This document shows positions 1 to 9,127 of a stretch of 64,000 nt of DNA, in pieces. Position 1 is the stretch's first letter. Every line of letters begins with the position of its first letter. The notes beneath the pieces were generated by a model that made no database searches, was not told where the DNA came from, and saw only the letters and a program-made list of their open reading frames with translations. A program made the translations under genes and the position numbers. This DNA comes from Nostoc sp. NMS9 (GTDB lineage Bacteria > Cyanobacteriota > Cyanobacteriia > Cyanobacteriales > Nostocaceae), in contig NZ_JABXKL010000088.1 of the NCBI RefSeq assembly GCF_017114995.1, forward strand, positions 28,914-92,913, read 5' to 3'.

Positions 1-420
1 CAGCGGTAAGCAGGAAACTATAAGATTCTGAGGGTATTTATCAATCATCGCACTGGACTATTTTTTGTCAGTAACTATGGGATTATAAAGGGACTGCTTC
101 AGATGTGAATCTTACTTCATCTTTTGTCGCTAAAGTTGATATCTTGAGCAAATCTCAATTTAAAAGCTAAATCATCTGGTTATTGCAGACTTAAAAGTAT
201 CAATAAGATACAGCAGTTTTCTTTTGCATGAAGTACAAAGCTACGGGTTTTGAGGCAGGAGGCAGGAGGGAGGAGGGTGGAATTTAGATGAGGCTTCACT
301 TCCACCTAAATCAAGTCCACCAAATAGGAGATTTTGGTGGGAGACTTAAACCCTTGCTTCCTTTGATCGCAGCAGAAAACAGAGGTCAGTATTTCTTCTA
401 CCTCCTAACTCCTGCCTCCT
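1..420. other. non-coding left edge with inverted heptamer arrays
   Basis: I see no gene here. Four imperfect copies of the heptamer GAGGCAG occupy about 252-279. Three copies of the complementary-sense heptamer CTCCTRM occupy 402-422 and run over the stop codon of the SWIM gene. The two arrays face each other across about 120 bases. The rest is AT-rich with stop codons in all frames. Confidence 0.6.
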
Positions 421-2196
421 TCACTCCATACCCCTTTCCTTAAACATTCCCATCAATTTACGTTTACGAGCGTGGGTTTGCATCAAGTTTTCCCGATAGC
501 TTAACCAGTCAGCTTTCTTCCCAGATTCCAGGTAAGCATTACGCGCCTTTTTCAACCATTCAACCGCGTAATAGTAGTATTCTGCTTTACCTGCATCCAT
601 AATCTTTTCGGCACGGCGACGAGCATTAGCAATCACCCAACCAGGATTATGAGTGATAGCAGCATCCATAACTCGGTGAATTAACTCTGAACGCTCAGAA
701 CTTAGTTCACTAGTGATCGCAATTGCATCATCAATTAGCCCCTCATGCAAGAATATATCTACCTTGGCTGATTCTGTTCCCCAACCACTATAAGTACGGA
801 CAATTCTCAGCAGGTCTGTTTTGACACTTTCCCAGTTTTCCCCAGCCAATTCTGCCATCCTTTGGTAGTCCACAAAGGAGGGCTTCATTTGAAAAGCTGC
901 CTTGATTGCTAATAAGGCAGCTTCACTATTACCCAACTCAATAGCTAAATCACTTGTCCAAATTCCCAATTCGTACTGACAATTACCCGGTAAATTTAAT
1001 CCACTCTGGGCTATATCTAGTGCTTGCTGTAATGCTCCCTGAACGCTGAGTGTTTTCGCTAGGGCAAAGGCTTCTTCCATTGAGTTCATCTGGGTTTGAG
1101 CAGCATCAATTGCTTCTTCCACCCTGCCTAAACGCCCCAACATTGTCAGATATTGCTGGGTTTGCCCTTCCGCTTCTGCTAAATACAGGTATTCTTGATA
1201 ACGTTCTTGACGTTCGAGAATTTTCAGACGAATTAATGCCAAATCATCAGCATAATCTGGTACGTCTTCTTCCCAAGCTCCCCTTTCAGTAATGTTACCT
1301 TGGAGAACTTGTATCAGCGGCGGATAATCCCAACCTTGGCGTAAAGCCTCCATAACTAGACCAAAATCAGCATTCCACTCATCTTGCCAAGCTTCTAAAT
1401 TTATTTGAATATCAACTTTTTCTTCTGGAGTAAGTTCGGCGATTAGAATTGCTTCACACCAAGCATTATTTAATTCCCCGACAACTTCATCGTTTTCAGC
1501 GCCGTATTCGGCAACATCATCCCAATTTTCCGCACAGGTAGAGGTAATCGCTTCCAAAATAGCGATCGCATTTTCACCTTCTCCCCGTTCGCTAAAATCA
1601 ACCGCAGTTTGCACTACACTCAGCAAATCTTCACCAATCGGATCTTCTTCGTATCCCTCCTCAAAGTAGCGCACGGTATCCTTGAGAATCTGCCGTACTT
1701 GCCGCCGAAACGGAGCGGGATCAAGAGTATTGCGGCGCACGAATTTTATGGTTGTTTGATTGTCAGCAGGATTTGTCATCCAACTTACATGACGGTCAAT
1801 CGCCTCAATTAGGGGGGGGTATTCTGCTACCAACTCTTGCAACAGCCTTTGAGTTTGAATATGATCCAGGCGATTTAATAGTTCTTCAAGGGTGGGGCGC
1901 TGCTCAATTTTTTCTGAGTTACGCGCACAAACGAGCATCGTCGCTACAATGTGTTTGCACCACCCTTCATAGTCGTAGGCACAGGTGCATTTTACTGAGG
2001 TTAACCCACTGCTATCGAAATTCAGGTTGACATGATAAGGTCTAGCTTCGGTGCCTACAACATCTGCCTGAAGCAGATGACCACGTTGGATAACAGCATT
2101 AACAGCACCAGCGTTATAATATGCCTCGCCCCGCTGGAAAGATTTGGCGTTGGCATGACGGCGGATAGTAAATTCACTAATTTGGGGAATAGACAT
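421..2196 (-). CDS. SWIM zinc-finger domain protein
   Basis: This protein of about 591 residues carries one SWIM-type zinc site near its N-terminus: Cys-x-Cys-x7-Cys-x-His (C70, C72, C80, H82 from the chosen start). The remainder is a long acidic helical region of TPR-like repeats. SWIM domains bind zinc and are thought to mediate protein or DNA contacts; the cellular role of this cyanobacterial family is unknown to me. An in-frame ATG 33 bases upstream (2229) is possible, but the ATG at 2196 begins with a sequence typical of the family (MSIPQISEF). The stop codon lies inside a heptamer repeat. It is a lone gene with no obvious operon partner. Confidence 0.85.
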   Translation of the reverse strand: MSIPQISEFTIRRHANAKSFQRGEAYYNAGAVNAVIQRGHLLQADVVGTEARPYHVNLNFDSSGLTSVKCTCAYDYEGWCKHIVATMLVCARNSEKIEQRPTLEELLNRLDHIQTQRLLQELVAEYPPLIEAIDRHVSWMTNPADNQTTIKFVRRNTLDPAPFRRQVRQILKDTVRYFEEGYEEDPIGEDLLSVVQTAVDFSERGEGENAIAILEAITSTCAENWDDVAEYGAENDEVVGELNNAWCEAILIAELTPEEKVDIQINLEAWQDEWNADFGLVMEALRQGWDYPPLIQVLQGNITERGAWEEDVPDYADDLALIRLKILERQERYQEYLYLAEAEGQTQQYLTMLGRLGRVEEAIDAAQTQMNSMEEAFALAKTLSVQGALQQALDIAQSGLNLPGNCQYELGIWTSDLAIELGNSEAALLAIKAAFQMKPSFVDYQRMAELAGENWESVKTDLLRIVRTYSGWGTESAKVDIFLHEGLIDDAIAITSELSSERSELIHRVMDAAITHNPGWVIANARRRAEKIMDAGKAEYYYYAVEWLKKARNAYLESGKKADWLSYRENLMQTHARKRKLMGMFKERGME

Positions 2197-2229
2197 CGAG
2201 CGATCGCCTGCGTAAATCTTCTGGATCAA

Positions 2230-2660
2230 TCCTAAATCCAGCTTAGTGTTAGGCTAACGCGCTGTAAAGAAAAAGGTGTGGAGAGTTGGGAAGGTGGGGC
2301 CCCCTCTGGGGATAAGAGGTAATGGGGAGTCTAGATGAGACTGCAATTTCTATTTATTAACTAGCTCAGAACTGAAATCAGCTTCATTACCCTGCAAATA
2401 CTCACTTAATTTCTTGTCGCTTTTCTGGGAAAACCAACCCATATAATGAAAATATCCATATTTTCGCCAGAAGTGAGTGAATCATAATTTGAGTTAGCAA
2501 TACCCGAACCTGAAATCAGTGAACAGTCAACAGTAAACAGTCAGGGTAATGTAAGGTGAGGGATTTAGAGGTCAGCGATAAAACTGATAACTGTTAAAAG
2601 GGTTGCGCTGATTGTCGGTCAAGTTGAGAATAAATAGGCGAAGCACACGGGGAAACTAAC
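2230..2660. other. intergenic region upstream of lpdA
   Basis: There is no convincing gene. Three heptamers (NAACAGT) lie at 2521-2541. A 30-codon minus-strand frame (2350-2442, starting MGWFSQKSDK) exists, but it has no clear ribosome binding site and I do not call it. The region should carry divergent promoters for the SWIM gene and lpdA; I could not pick out a clear -35/-10 pair. Confidence 0.4.
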
Positions 2661-4091
2661 GTGAGTCAAGGATATGATTACGATTTAGTAATTATCGGCG
2701 CTGGTGTAGGCGGACATGGCGCAGCCTTACACGCCGTAAGTTGTGGTTTGAAAACAGCAATTATTGAAGCTGCTGATATGGGAGGAACCTGTGTTAATCG
2801 GGGCTGTATTCCTTCTAAAGCGCTACTGGCAGCATCTGGACGTGTGCGGGAGTTACGCAATGCTCACCACCTCAAGTCACTGGGAATTCAAATTGGTAGC
2901 GTGGAATTCGATCGCCAAGCGATCGCCAATCATGCTACCAATCTTGTTTCAAAACTTCAAGGCGACTTAACCAACAGCCTCAAACGTCTAGGAGTCGATA
3001 TCATCAGAGGTTGGGGAAAAATCGCTGGGGCGCAAAAAGTTTCTGTAACCGGAGACGGCGGTGAAAAAACCATCACAGCCAAAGACATCATCCTTTCTCC
3101 TGGTTCAATTCCTTTTGTGCCTCCAGGGATTGAAGTAGATGGCAAAACTGTCTTTACCAGCGATCAAGGTGTCAAATTAGAGTCGTTACCAGACTGGGTG
3201 GCGATTATTGGTAGTGGTTACATCGGCTTAGAATTTTCTGATATTTACTCAGCTTTGGGTTGTGAAATCACCTTGATTGAAGCCCTAGATCAGTTAATGC
3301 CAGGATTTGACCGCGATATTGCCAAACTTGCCGAACGGGTGCTAATTACTCCCCGTGATATTGAAACGAAAGTCGGGATATACGCCAAAAAAGTTATCCC
3401 AGGTTCACCTGTGGTGATTGAGTTAGCAGATTTCAAAACCAAAGAAGATGTAGATGTCATCGAAGTAGATGCTTGCTTGGTGGCTACGGGGCGCATCCCG
3501 GCGACCAAAAATCTTGGTTTAGAGTCAGTGGGTGTAGAACTCGATCGGCGGAATTTTATCCCAGTAGACGATCGCATGGCAGTGCTATCAGCAGGTGAAG
3601 TCGTGCCGCATTTGTGGTCAATTGGCGATGCTAATGGGAAGATGATGTTAGCACATGCAGCTTCTGCTCAAGGCATCATCGCGGTAGAAAATATAGTTGG
3701 GAGGGAAAGAATAGTAGACTATCGCAGCATTCCCGCAGCGGCGTTTACCCACCCAGAAGTCAGCTATGTAGGCTTAACTGAAACAGCAGCTAAGGAGTTG
3801 GGACAAACCGAAGGGTTTGAAATCGCCACCAGTCGGAGTTACTTCAAAGGGAATTCCAAAGCGTTGGCAGAAAATGAAGCCGACGGTATTGCCAAGGTGA
3901 TATATCGCAAAGACACCGGAGAAGTCTTAGGAGTCCACATTTTCGGACTACACGCCTCAGACTTAATTCATGAAGCGTCAGCTGCGATCGCAAACCGTCA
4001 ATCTGTCCAAAGTCTCGCACATCTAGTTCATGCCCACCCGACACTTTCGGAAGTCTTGGACGAAGCTTATAAACGAGCGATCGCAATTTAG
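2661..4091 (+). CDS. lpdA: dihydrolipoyl dehydrogenase (E3)
   Basis: This FAD flavoprotein of 476 residues reoxidises dihydrolipoamide of the pyruvate dehydrogenase and related complexes with NAD+. Visible elements in order: an N-terminal FAD-binding GxGxxG (residues 13-18), the redox disulfide C44-x4-C49 in GGTCVNRGCIPSK, a second Rossmann motif IGSGYIGLEF (NAD), the second FAD contact SIGDANG, and the C-terminal dimer-interface base H459 with E464 in HAHPTLSE. The length is normal. It starts with GTG; the upstream GGGGAAACTAAC gives a weak ribosome site. It is followed in the same direction by trpC after 97 bases, an arrangement I recall from other cyanobacteria. Confidence 0.96.
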   Translation: MSQGYDYDLVIIGAGVGGHGAALHAVSCGLKTAIIEAADMGGTCVNRGCIPSKALLAASGRVRELRNAHHLKSLGIQIGSVEFDRQAIANHATNLVSKLQGDLTNSLKRLGVDIIRGWGKIAGAQKVSVTGDGGEKTITAKDIILSPGSIPFVPPGIEVDGKTVFTSDQGVKLESLPDWVAIIGSGYIGLEFSDIYSALGCEITLIEALDQLMPGFDRDIAKLAERVLITPRDIETKVGIYAKKVIPGSPVVIELADFKTKEDVDVIEVDACLVATGRIPATKNLGLESVGVELDRRNFIPVDDRMAVLSAGEVVPHLWSIGDANGKMMLAHAASAQGIIAVENIVGRERIVDYRSIPAAAFTHPEVSYVGLTETAAKELGQTEGFEIATSRSYFKGNSKALAENEADGIAKVIYRKDTGEVLGVHIFGLHASDLIHEASAAIANRQSVQSLAHLVHAHPTLSEVLDEAYKRAIAI

Positions 4092-4188
4092 TCATTTGTT
4101 CTTAGTCATTTGTCCTTTGCTAAAAAACAAGGGCAAATGACCACCGATCAATGATTAATGACTAATGACCAATGACTAATGACTAATT
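4092..4188. repeat. hairpin and five heptamers between lpdA and trpC
   Basis: An imperfect inverted repeat (GTCATTTGTCC.../...GGGCAAATGAC, about 4113-4141) is followed by five tandem heptamers of consensus AATGACT at 4150-4184. The array ends four bases before the trpC start codon, so the whole trpC leader is made of repeat and has no recognisable Shine-Dalgarno sequence. Confidence 0.75.
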
Positions 4189-5079
4189 ATGCAAATCCGT
4201 CGCCGTTCACCTAACCCAGCTATTTCCGTGTCCATATTACGTTATCAGGCTGCCGTACCTGATGCAGCGCCAAACAATATTTTGGAAGAAATTGTCTGGC
4301 ATAAAGAGGTAGAAGTTGACCAAATGCGTGAAAGGCTGCCTTTACGGGAATTGCAACATCAGGCACTCTCTGCGCCACCAACCCGTGATTTTGTTGCCGC
4401 TTTGCGTCAAGGTAAGACAAAGCCAGCATTGATTGCCGAAGTTAAAAAAGCTTCACCGAGTAAAGGCGTTTTACGAGCAGATTTTGACCCAGTAGCGATC
4501 GCCCTTTCTTATCAGCAAGCCAAAGCTAGTTGTCTTTCTGTACTAACAGATGTCAAGTTCTTTCAAGGTAGTTTTGACAATCTAGCTAAAGTTCGGGCTG
4601 CCGTAGATTTACCTTTACTATGCAAAGAGTTTGTCATTTATCCTTACCAGATGTACTTAGCGCGGGTTCAGGGTGCAGATGCGATTTTGTTGATTGCAGC
4701 GATCCTGAGCGATCAAGATTTGCAATACTTTCTGAAAATTGCTAACAACCTGAAAATGGCAGCCTTGATTGAAGTCCATAGCTTGGCAGAACTTGACCGT
4801 GTGTTAGCCTTAGATGGAGTCTCCTTGGTAGGAATCAATAATCGCAATTTGGAAGATTTCTCTGTTGATCTGCAAACTACTTGCCAACTTTTGGCTGCAA
4901 GGGGTAGACAATTGCAAGAGAAAAATATCCTTGTTGTCAGCGAGTCAGGACTACACAACCCAGAAGATTTGAGTTTAGTGCTGACAGCAGGTGCATCTGC
5001 TGTACTCATTGGAGAATCTTTGGTAAAACAACCAGATCCCGGCGCTGCGATCGCCCATATATTACCGAGGAATTTTTGA
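4189..5079 (+). CDS. trpC: indole-3-glycerol phosphate synthase
   Basis: This TIM-barrel enzyme of 296 residues converts carboxyphenylamino-deoxyribulose phosphate to indole-3-glycerol phosphate in tryptophan synthesis. Family signatures are all present: AEVKKASPSKG (E84, K86, S89 region, catalytic and substrate-binding), LLCKEFV with the general-acid lysine, LIEVHS, GINNRNL, VSESGL, and the phosphate loop GASAVLIGESL. The N-terminal extension of about 30 residues before NILEEIVWHK is the form seen in cyanobacteria and makes the protein longer than the 255-260 residues of most bacteria. It is monocistronic or coupled to lpdA; other trp genes are not in the window. Confidence 0.96.
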   Translation: MQIRRRSPNPAISVSILRYQAAVPDAAPNNILEEIVWHKEVEVDQMRERLPLRELQHQALSAPPTRDFVAALRQGKTKPALIAEVKKASPSKGVLRADFDPVAIALSYQQAKASCLSVLTDVKFFQGSFDNLAKVRAAVDLPLLCKEFVIYPYQMYLARVQGADAILLIAAILSDQDLQYFLKIANNLKMAALIEVHSLAELDRVLALDGVSLVGINNRNLEDFSVDLQTTCQLLAARGRQLQEKNILVVSESGLHNPEDLSLVLTAGASAVLIGESLVKQPDPGAAIAHILPRNF

Positions 5080-5322
5080 AAGAAACACCCCACCTGCCCT
5101 AAAAGGCGCACGGCAACTGCACATAATAGTTGAATAATTGGGCACACTATGCGTATACACGCAGCACTTTGCCATCAAATATCATCAATATCTTTGCCAA
5201 ATCTTCATTGCTAATCAAATCAAAGCCATAAGTAACTAGTTATTTATTATGTAACAATTTATTAACAAGATACAAACTGTAACTAATACAAAATCCCAAA
5301 TATGAAATCAAAATTGAACTTC

Positions 5323-5574
5323 ATGGAGCAAATTCCTCTACCTTCACCTATTCACTACGAACTTATACTTCAACTCTTAGAAAGACAAACTATGTTAGCA
5401 GTCAATGATAACCCAGATTTACGGCATCAGGTGAATCAGCTAATTATTACTCTCCGTAAAGCTGCTGTACAGCAAAAGCGACTAGAAGAAATTTGCGAGT
5501 TTTCCTCTGTAACTATCGATCACCGTTGGTCAATCAACCATCATAACGATAGCAAAGTTGTTGCCCCCGATTGA
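5323..5574 (+). CDS. DUF5340-type small protein
   Basis: An 83-residue protein from the ATG at 5323; a start at 5302 would add seven residues. It opens MEQIPLPSPIHYELILQLLE, which I recognise as the conserved opening of a small cyanobacterial family of unknown function (DUF5340). It is helical and charged in the middle, with no membrane segment and no cysteine pair. The tail after about residue 65 looks unstructured. It lies between trpC and the carbonic anhydrase gene in the same direction, with gaps of 243 and 117 bases, so it is probably transcribed alone. Confidence 0.75.
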   Translation: MEQIPLPSPIHYELILQLLERQTMLAVNDNPDLRHQVNQLIITLRKAAVQQKRLEEICEFSSVTIDHRWSINHHNDSKVVAPD

Positions 5575-5691
5575 AAAAAATTGTCATCTTTATAAGATTT
5601 TAGTTCTGAGAAAGTTCATCTTGATTTAGACAAAACTGTAGATCAGTTAAAATAAAATATTGATGAGATTCTCTCTCGAATTTGACGAAAG

Positions 5692-6354
5692 ATGAAATAC
5701 AACAGCATTGATGAACTCCTCAGAAATAATCAGGCTTGGGTTGCCGAAAAACTAGCTCTAGATCCAACTTACTTTCAAGAATTATCTAGTGGACAAACAC
5801 CACCTTTTCTATACATCGGGTGTTCTGATAGTCGTCTAGCATTAACAAAGTTTACCCGTACAGAACCAGGAGAGTTATTTGTACATCGTAATATTGCCAA
5901 TCAAGTCTCTCTAACGGATATAAACTTTTTAGCCATTTTAGAATACGCAATTTTACACCTGAAAGTGGAACACATTATCGTTTGTGGTCACTACGATTGC
6001 GGAGGAATTAAGACAGCTTTAGAAGGGAGAACTATCGGAATTCTTGATAACTGGGTAAATCCGATTCGGGAACTATATTTAGAGAAACAAGAAGAAATTG
6101 ATGCCTTGCCAACAAGAGAAGAACGTCTGAATCGCTTGGCAGAAATCAATGTTGTGGCGCAAGTGAAAAATATTTACCAAACTTCCATCATGCGTCAGGT
6201 ACTTTATGAGCGAAAAGCGCCTATGGTTCATGGCTGGGTACTAGATATACGCACTGGTTTAATCAAAGATTTAAACGTTTCAACTGTGCAATGGCAATTG
6301 CACATCTGCCCCTTGCTTCTAGAGTTTAGACTCTATGCCATGTTAAAAAGTTAG
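5692..6354 (+). CDS. beta-class carbonic anhydrase
   Basis: A zinc enzyme of 220 residues that interconverts CO2 and bicarbonate. The zinc ligands and dyad are visible: C44-x-D46-x-R48 in GCSDSR, and H100-x2-C103 in GHYDCGG. The VHRNIAN segment of the active site and the dimer helix (FLAILEYAILHLKV) are also present. The length equals that of E. coli Can. There is no signal peptide, so it is cytoplasmic. I cannot tell from sequence whether it is carboxysomal. The last 20 residues after IRTGLIKDLNV are poorly conserved in the family. Its own leader of about 117 bases suggests a separate promoter. Confidence 0.93.
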   Translation: MKYNSIDELLRNNQAWVAEKLALDPTYFQELSSGQTPPFLYIGCSDSRLALTKFTRTEPGELFVHRNIANQVSLTDINFLAILEYAILHLKVEHIIVCGHYDCGGIKTALEGRTIGILDNWVNPIRELYLEKQEEIDALPTREERLNRLAEINVVAQVKNIYQTSIMRQVLYERKAPMVHGWVLDIRTGLIKDLNVSTVQWQLHICPLLLEFRLYAMLKS

Positions 6355-6550
6355 AGTTAATTCGGTATTTTCCGCCACACAAAAGCTTATATTAGAGACT
6401 CGATAAATATTGTTTTTACAACTTTTATTTAGATATCGGGTTTTCTGGGGTATTGTCTATGTATATTCTAAAAATAAAGTAGTATTCTTAGAGATTTTTA
6501 TTTAATTAAAATTACGAATACAAAGTAGTTAATTTCATGAACTTTTTTGT

Positions 6551-6574
6551 AGAGGCAATTCATGAATTGCCTCT
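6551..6574. repeat. perfect 24-bp palindrome
   Basis: AGAGGCAATTC and its complement form a perfect palindrome downstream of the carbonic anhydrase gene, preceded by TTTTTTGT. It belongs to a family of intergenic palindromes in this window that share an AGAG/CTCT outer end (see 29948, 37231, 52351, 63525). It may act as a transcript end; the same structure recurs elsewhere with a different stem sequence. Confidence 0.75.
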
Positions 6575-6629
6575 AGAATAATCACTAACACAGATATTGG
6601 TACGCTTAACCTACTTCTTCTACAAAAAA

Positions 6630-6788
6630 TTATTTCTTAGCAATTATCCATACTGCATGAATAATCCCAGGAATGTAACCAAACAGCGTCAAAAGTATAT
6701 TAATCCAAAAGTCTATACCAAAACCTACTTGTAAAAAAACTCCCAAAGGCGGCAGGAAAATGGCACACAGAATCCGAACTAAATCCAT
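6630..6788 (-). CDS. Pmp3/YqaE (UPF0057) family membrane peptide
   Basis: A 52-residue hydrophobic protein, MDLVRILCAIFLPPLGVFLQ onward, with two membrane segments and the family's FLPPLGV and NILLTLFGYIPGIIHA motifs. Members are small integral membrane proteins linked in yeast and plants to membrane potential and salt or cold stress; the role in cyanobacteria is unknown. The start is fixed by an excellent ribosome binding site (AGGAGG on the minus strand, 6 bases upstream). It ends in Lys-Lys. It is monocistronic. Confidence 0.9.
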   Translation of the reverse strand: MDLVRILCAIFLPPLGVFLQVGFGIDFWINILLTLFGYIPGIIHAVWIIAKK

Positions 6789-6898
6789 TTAAACCTCCTG
6801 TTCATCTCAAAAAAGACAGCTAGTTGGCAAACTAATTTACCACTGTTCAAGCATATTTGTACCTCTCAAAGATAACATTCACTCTCTTAATCTAGATA

Positions 6899-6922
6899 GC
6901 GGTTTAAGATACGGTAAACCGC
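6899..6922 (-). terminator. hairpin after the SUI1-type gene
   Basis: GCGGTTTA (6899-6906) and TAAACCGC (6915-6922) form a perfect 8-bp stem with an 8-base loop, 9 bases beyond the stop codon of the minus-strand SUI1-type gene. The following minus-strand bases are not a clean T-run, so termination is plausible rather than certain. Confidence 0.45.
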
Positions 6923-6930
6923 ACTCAAGA

Positions 6931-7278
6931 TTAGCCACCGCTAATTTTGGCTTTGTAACCTAGCTTGGTCAAAATCTCGACAATTTTCTGTTTGTGTTCG
7001 CCCTGAATTTCAATTTCGTTGTCTTTAAGGGTCCCACCTGTCCCACACTGGGTTTTCAACTGCTTCACCAAATCTGCTAAGGTTTCCGGTTTCGCTTGAA
7101 AACCGCTAACAACTGTGACGGTTTTGCCTTTGCGTCCTTTGCGGGAAGCCTGTACTTTCAGATTTTGTTGTTGTGGGGGCAGTTCTGGAATTGGTCTTTC
7201 TGTGGCGGCGGAGTTATCGTTGCCAAATTCGCGGTAGACAAAGCTTTTGTTAGAAGATTGAGAATTGGAAGAAGCCAT
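6931..7278 (-). CDS. SUI1/eIF1-like translation factor (YciH family)
   Basis: A 115-residue protein from the ATG at 7278; the frame stays open a further 23 codons upstream, but that part is not family-like. The C-terminal 80 residues are a SUI1 domain: a basic linker (ASRKGRKGKTVTVVSGF), then LADLVKQLKTQCGTGGTLKDNEIEIQGEH. This is the fold of eukaryotic eIF1 and bacterial YciH, which bind the small ribosomal subunit and inspect initiation. The N-terminal 35 residues are Ser/Asn-rich and probably flexible. It is a single gene with its own terminator-like hairpin. Confidence 0.92.
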   Translation of the reverse strand: MASSNSQSSNKSFVYREFGNDNSAATERPIPELPPQQQNLKVQASRKGRKGKTVTVVSGFQAKPETLADLVKQLKTQCGTGGTLKDNEIEIQGEHKQKIVEILTKLGYKAKISGG

Positions 7279-7496
7279 AAAATGAATATTTAAAAAAATT
7301 TCAAAGGCAGTGGAAACTTCCACGCAACCATTCTGCTGGGATATCAATTTCTAGGCTAACATTAGACAATCCATACATTATAACCAAACTGACGTAATAC
7401 TTGAACTAATTTTTCCTTCTGTGGAAAGTAGATTCAAATGGTTGAACTGATTCAGAAAAATGGCTTGTCTATATCTATAATTAAATATAATCTTAC

Positions 7497-7991
7497 CTAA
7501 ACCATCTCAAACTCTAATTGATGACTCTTGAGAAAATCATGGGTGAAATGATCCACCATATTTGTATCAGCTAGTTCCAAATTATAAAAATCCACAGCTT
7601 CATGGTCAAAATGGGGCCCAGCGTGCCAAGTACCCTCATGTAGCTTGATAAAACAATTCCCCGGAATGCGGAAAGCAGCAATCTCTTCTAATGCTGGTTC
7701 ATTCACATCATTATGAGGAGGACAAACTGCAATTAACCAATCCTTCCCTTCCAAAGAACCCAGACATTGAGTGCATTGCACATGGCGAGTAATTTTGTGG
7801 AACTTTCGCCCTATCTTCTCCAAGCGCATAACATAAAATCGTGGAATCCCGTTTTGCAGGTTTAACTGGGCATCTTCCCCATCGTAAGTTTTGCCATCAA
7901 GACTTGCAAAAATTACCTGTCCATAACGCCGAAAGTTTTCAGAAGTCACCCATTGTACCTGCAATTGTTGCACTGTCTTTGGTGTACTCAT
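7497..7991 (-). CDS. AllA-type ureidoglycolate lyase family protein
   Basis: A 164-residue cupin-fold protein matching the ureidoglycolate lyase (AllA) family: it has the conserved core FYVMRLEKIGRKFHKITRH, a central WLIAVCPP and LHEGTWHAGPHFD, whose histidines are the expected metal or substrate site. AllA releases glyoxylate and urea from ureidoglycolate at the end of purine (allantoin) catabolism. No allantoinase or allantoicase gene lies nearby, so the substrate is inferred only from the family. It is isolated from its neighbours by promoter-sized gaps. Confidence 0.82.
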   Translation of the reverse strand: MSTPKTVQQLQVQWVTSENFRRYGQVIFASLDGKTYDGEDAQLNLQNGIPRFYVMRLEKIGRKFHKITRHVQCTQCLGSLEGKDWLIAVCPPHNDVNEPALEEIAAFRIPGNCFIKLHEGTWHAGPHFDHEAVDFYNLELADTNMVDHFTHDFLKSHQLEFEMV

Positions 7992-8107
7992 ATCAAATCT
8001 TTAAGAGAGATTATTTAGGTTTATTTTCCCCCAGAATGACTGAATTTTATACAGCCATTATGGTGATTTCCTAAGTTTCAATGTCTTAAAATTATGAAAA
8101 AATAACC

Positions 8108-9127
8108 TTAGCTAGCTAGATAACTACGTACTTGTTCCTTTTGGCGTCGGAGGAGACTGAGAGCTTTTTGTTCTATCTGACGCACGCGTTCTCGACTAAT
8201 ACCCATGCGATCGCCAATCTGTGCTAAAGAAAGTTCATAGCCATCCGTTAGACCAAAGCGCAGAGTTAATATTTCTCGCTGCTGGGGAGATAGCTTTGCC
8301 AATAAGTCTTGTAAGTCTTGGTGGAGAGATTCTTCAACGGCATAATCTTCGGGGGAAGGGCCATCATCCTCCAATATATCCTGCAATTCTGTATCTTGTT
8401 GTTCACCAACTCGTGCCTCTAGAGAGAAGGGTTGACGAGCTAAGTACAAACACTCTCGAACTTGGCTAGGTGTCAAAGATAAGGCAGTGGCAATTTCAGC
8501 AGTAGTAGGAACGCGACCCAACTGTTGAGATAATTCTCGCTGCACCCGTTTAATTTTGTTCAGTTTCTCAAAGACGTGGATAGGTAAACGAATTGTACGC
8601 CCTTGTTGAGCGATCGCCCGTGTAATTCCTTGACGAATCCACCAGTAAGCATAAGTAGAAAACTTGTAACCAAGAGCGGGATCAAATTTATCTACCCCTC
8701 GTTCTAAACCTAAAGTACCTTCTTGAATTAAATCCATAAATTCTAGGTTCCGGTGCTGGTATTTCTTTGCCACAGCTACCACTAACCGGAGATTAGCCTG
8801 AATCATTTTCTGCTTGGCCTGGTGTCCTAAATTTAGCTGTTGCTCTAGCACCTCTACACTTAACTCCACCCGATCTGCCCATTCTTGCAGCGTGGGTTCG
8901 TGGTTTAATTTCACAGCCAATTCTTCCTTAGCAGCTAATAAATTCATCATCTGCTGCACTTGTTGGGCAAAAATAACCTCTTGTTCGCGAGTCAACAAAT
9001 CTACACGCCCGATCTCTTGCAGATAACTACGCACAATATCATCTGTAGCTCGAGGCTTTTTATCTGCGGCTAAACTTTTTTTCTTCGTTTTTTGAACTTC
9101 GGTATGTGGAGATGTTAAGTTGCTCAT
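8108..9127 (-). CDS. group 2 RNA polymerase sigma factor (sigma-70 family)
   Basis: A 339-residue sigma factor without the long acidic insert of primary SigA. Order: region 1.2 (DDIVRSYLQEIGRVDLLTRE), region 2 (ANLRLVVAVAKKYQHRNLEF, then YKFSTYAYWWIRQGITRAIA for -10 recognition), region 3 (LPIHVFEKLNKIKR), and region 4.2 (LSLAQIGDRMGISRERVRQI, the helix-turn-helix for the -35). The length and the Lys-rich N-terminus fit the cyanobacterial SigB/C/D/E group used under stress, nitrogen or light change; I cannot assign the subgroup. It is followed downstream by an AllA-type gene 116 bases away, probably separate. Confidence 0.93.
   Translation of the reverse strand: MSNLTSPHTEVQKTKKKSLAADKKPRATDDIVRSYLQEIGRVDLLTREQEVIFAQQVQQMMNLLAAKEELAVKLNHEPTLQEWADRVELSVEVLEQQLNLGHQAKQKMIQANLRLVVAVAKKYQHRNLEFMDLIQEGTLGLERGVDKFDPALGYKFSTYAYWWIRQGITRAIAQQGRTIRLPIHVFEKLNKIKRVQRELSQQLGRVPTTAEIATALSLTPSQVRECLYLARQPFSLEARVGEQQDTELQDILEDDGPSPEDYAVEESLHQDLQDLLAKLSPQQREILTLRFGLTDGYELSLAQIGDRMGISRERVRQIEQKALSLLRRQKEQVRSYLAS

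Noticed and set aside
2350..2442. 30-codon minus-strand frame (MGWFSQKSDK...)
   Set aside because: Its composition is plausible but there is no ribosome site and I recognise no family, so it is mentioned only within the intergenic entry.
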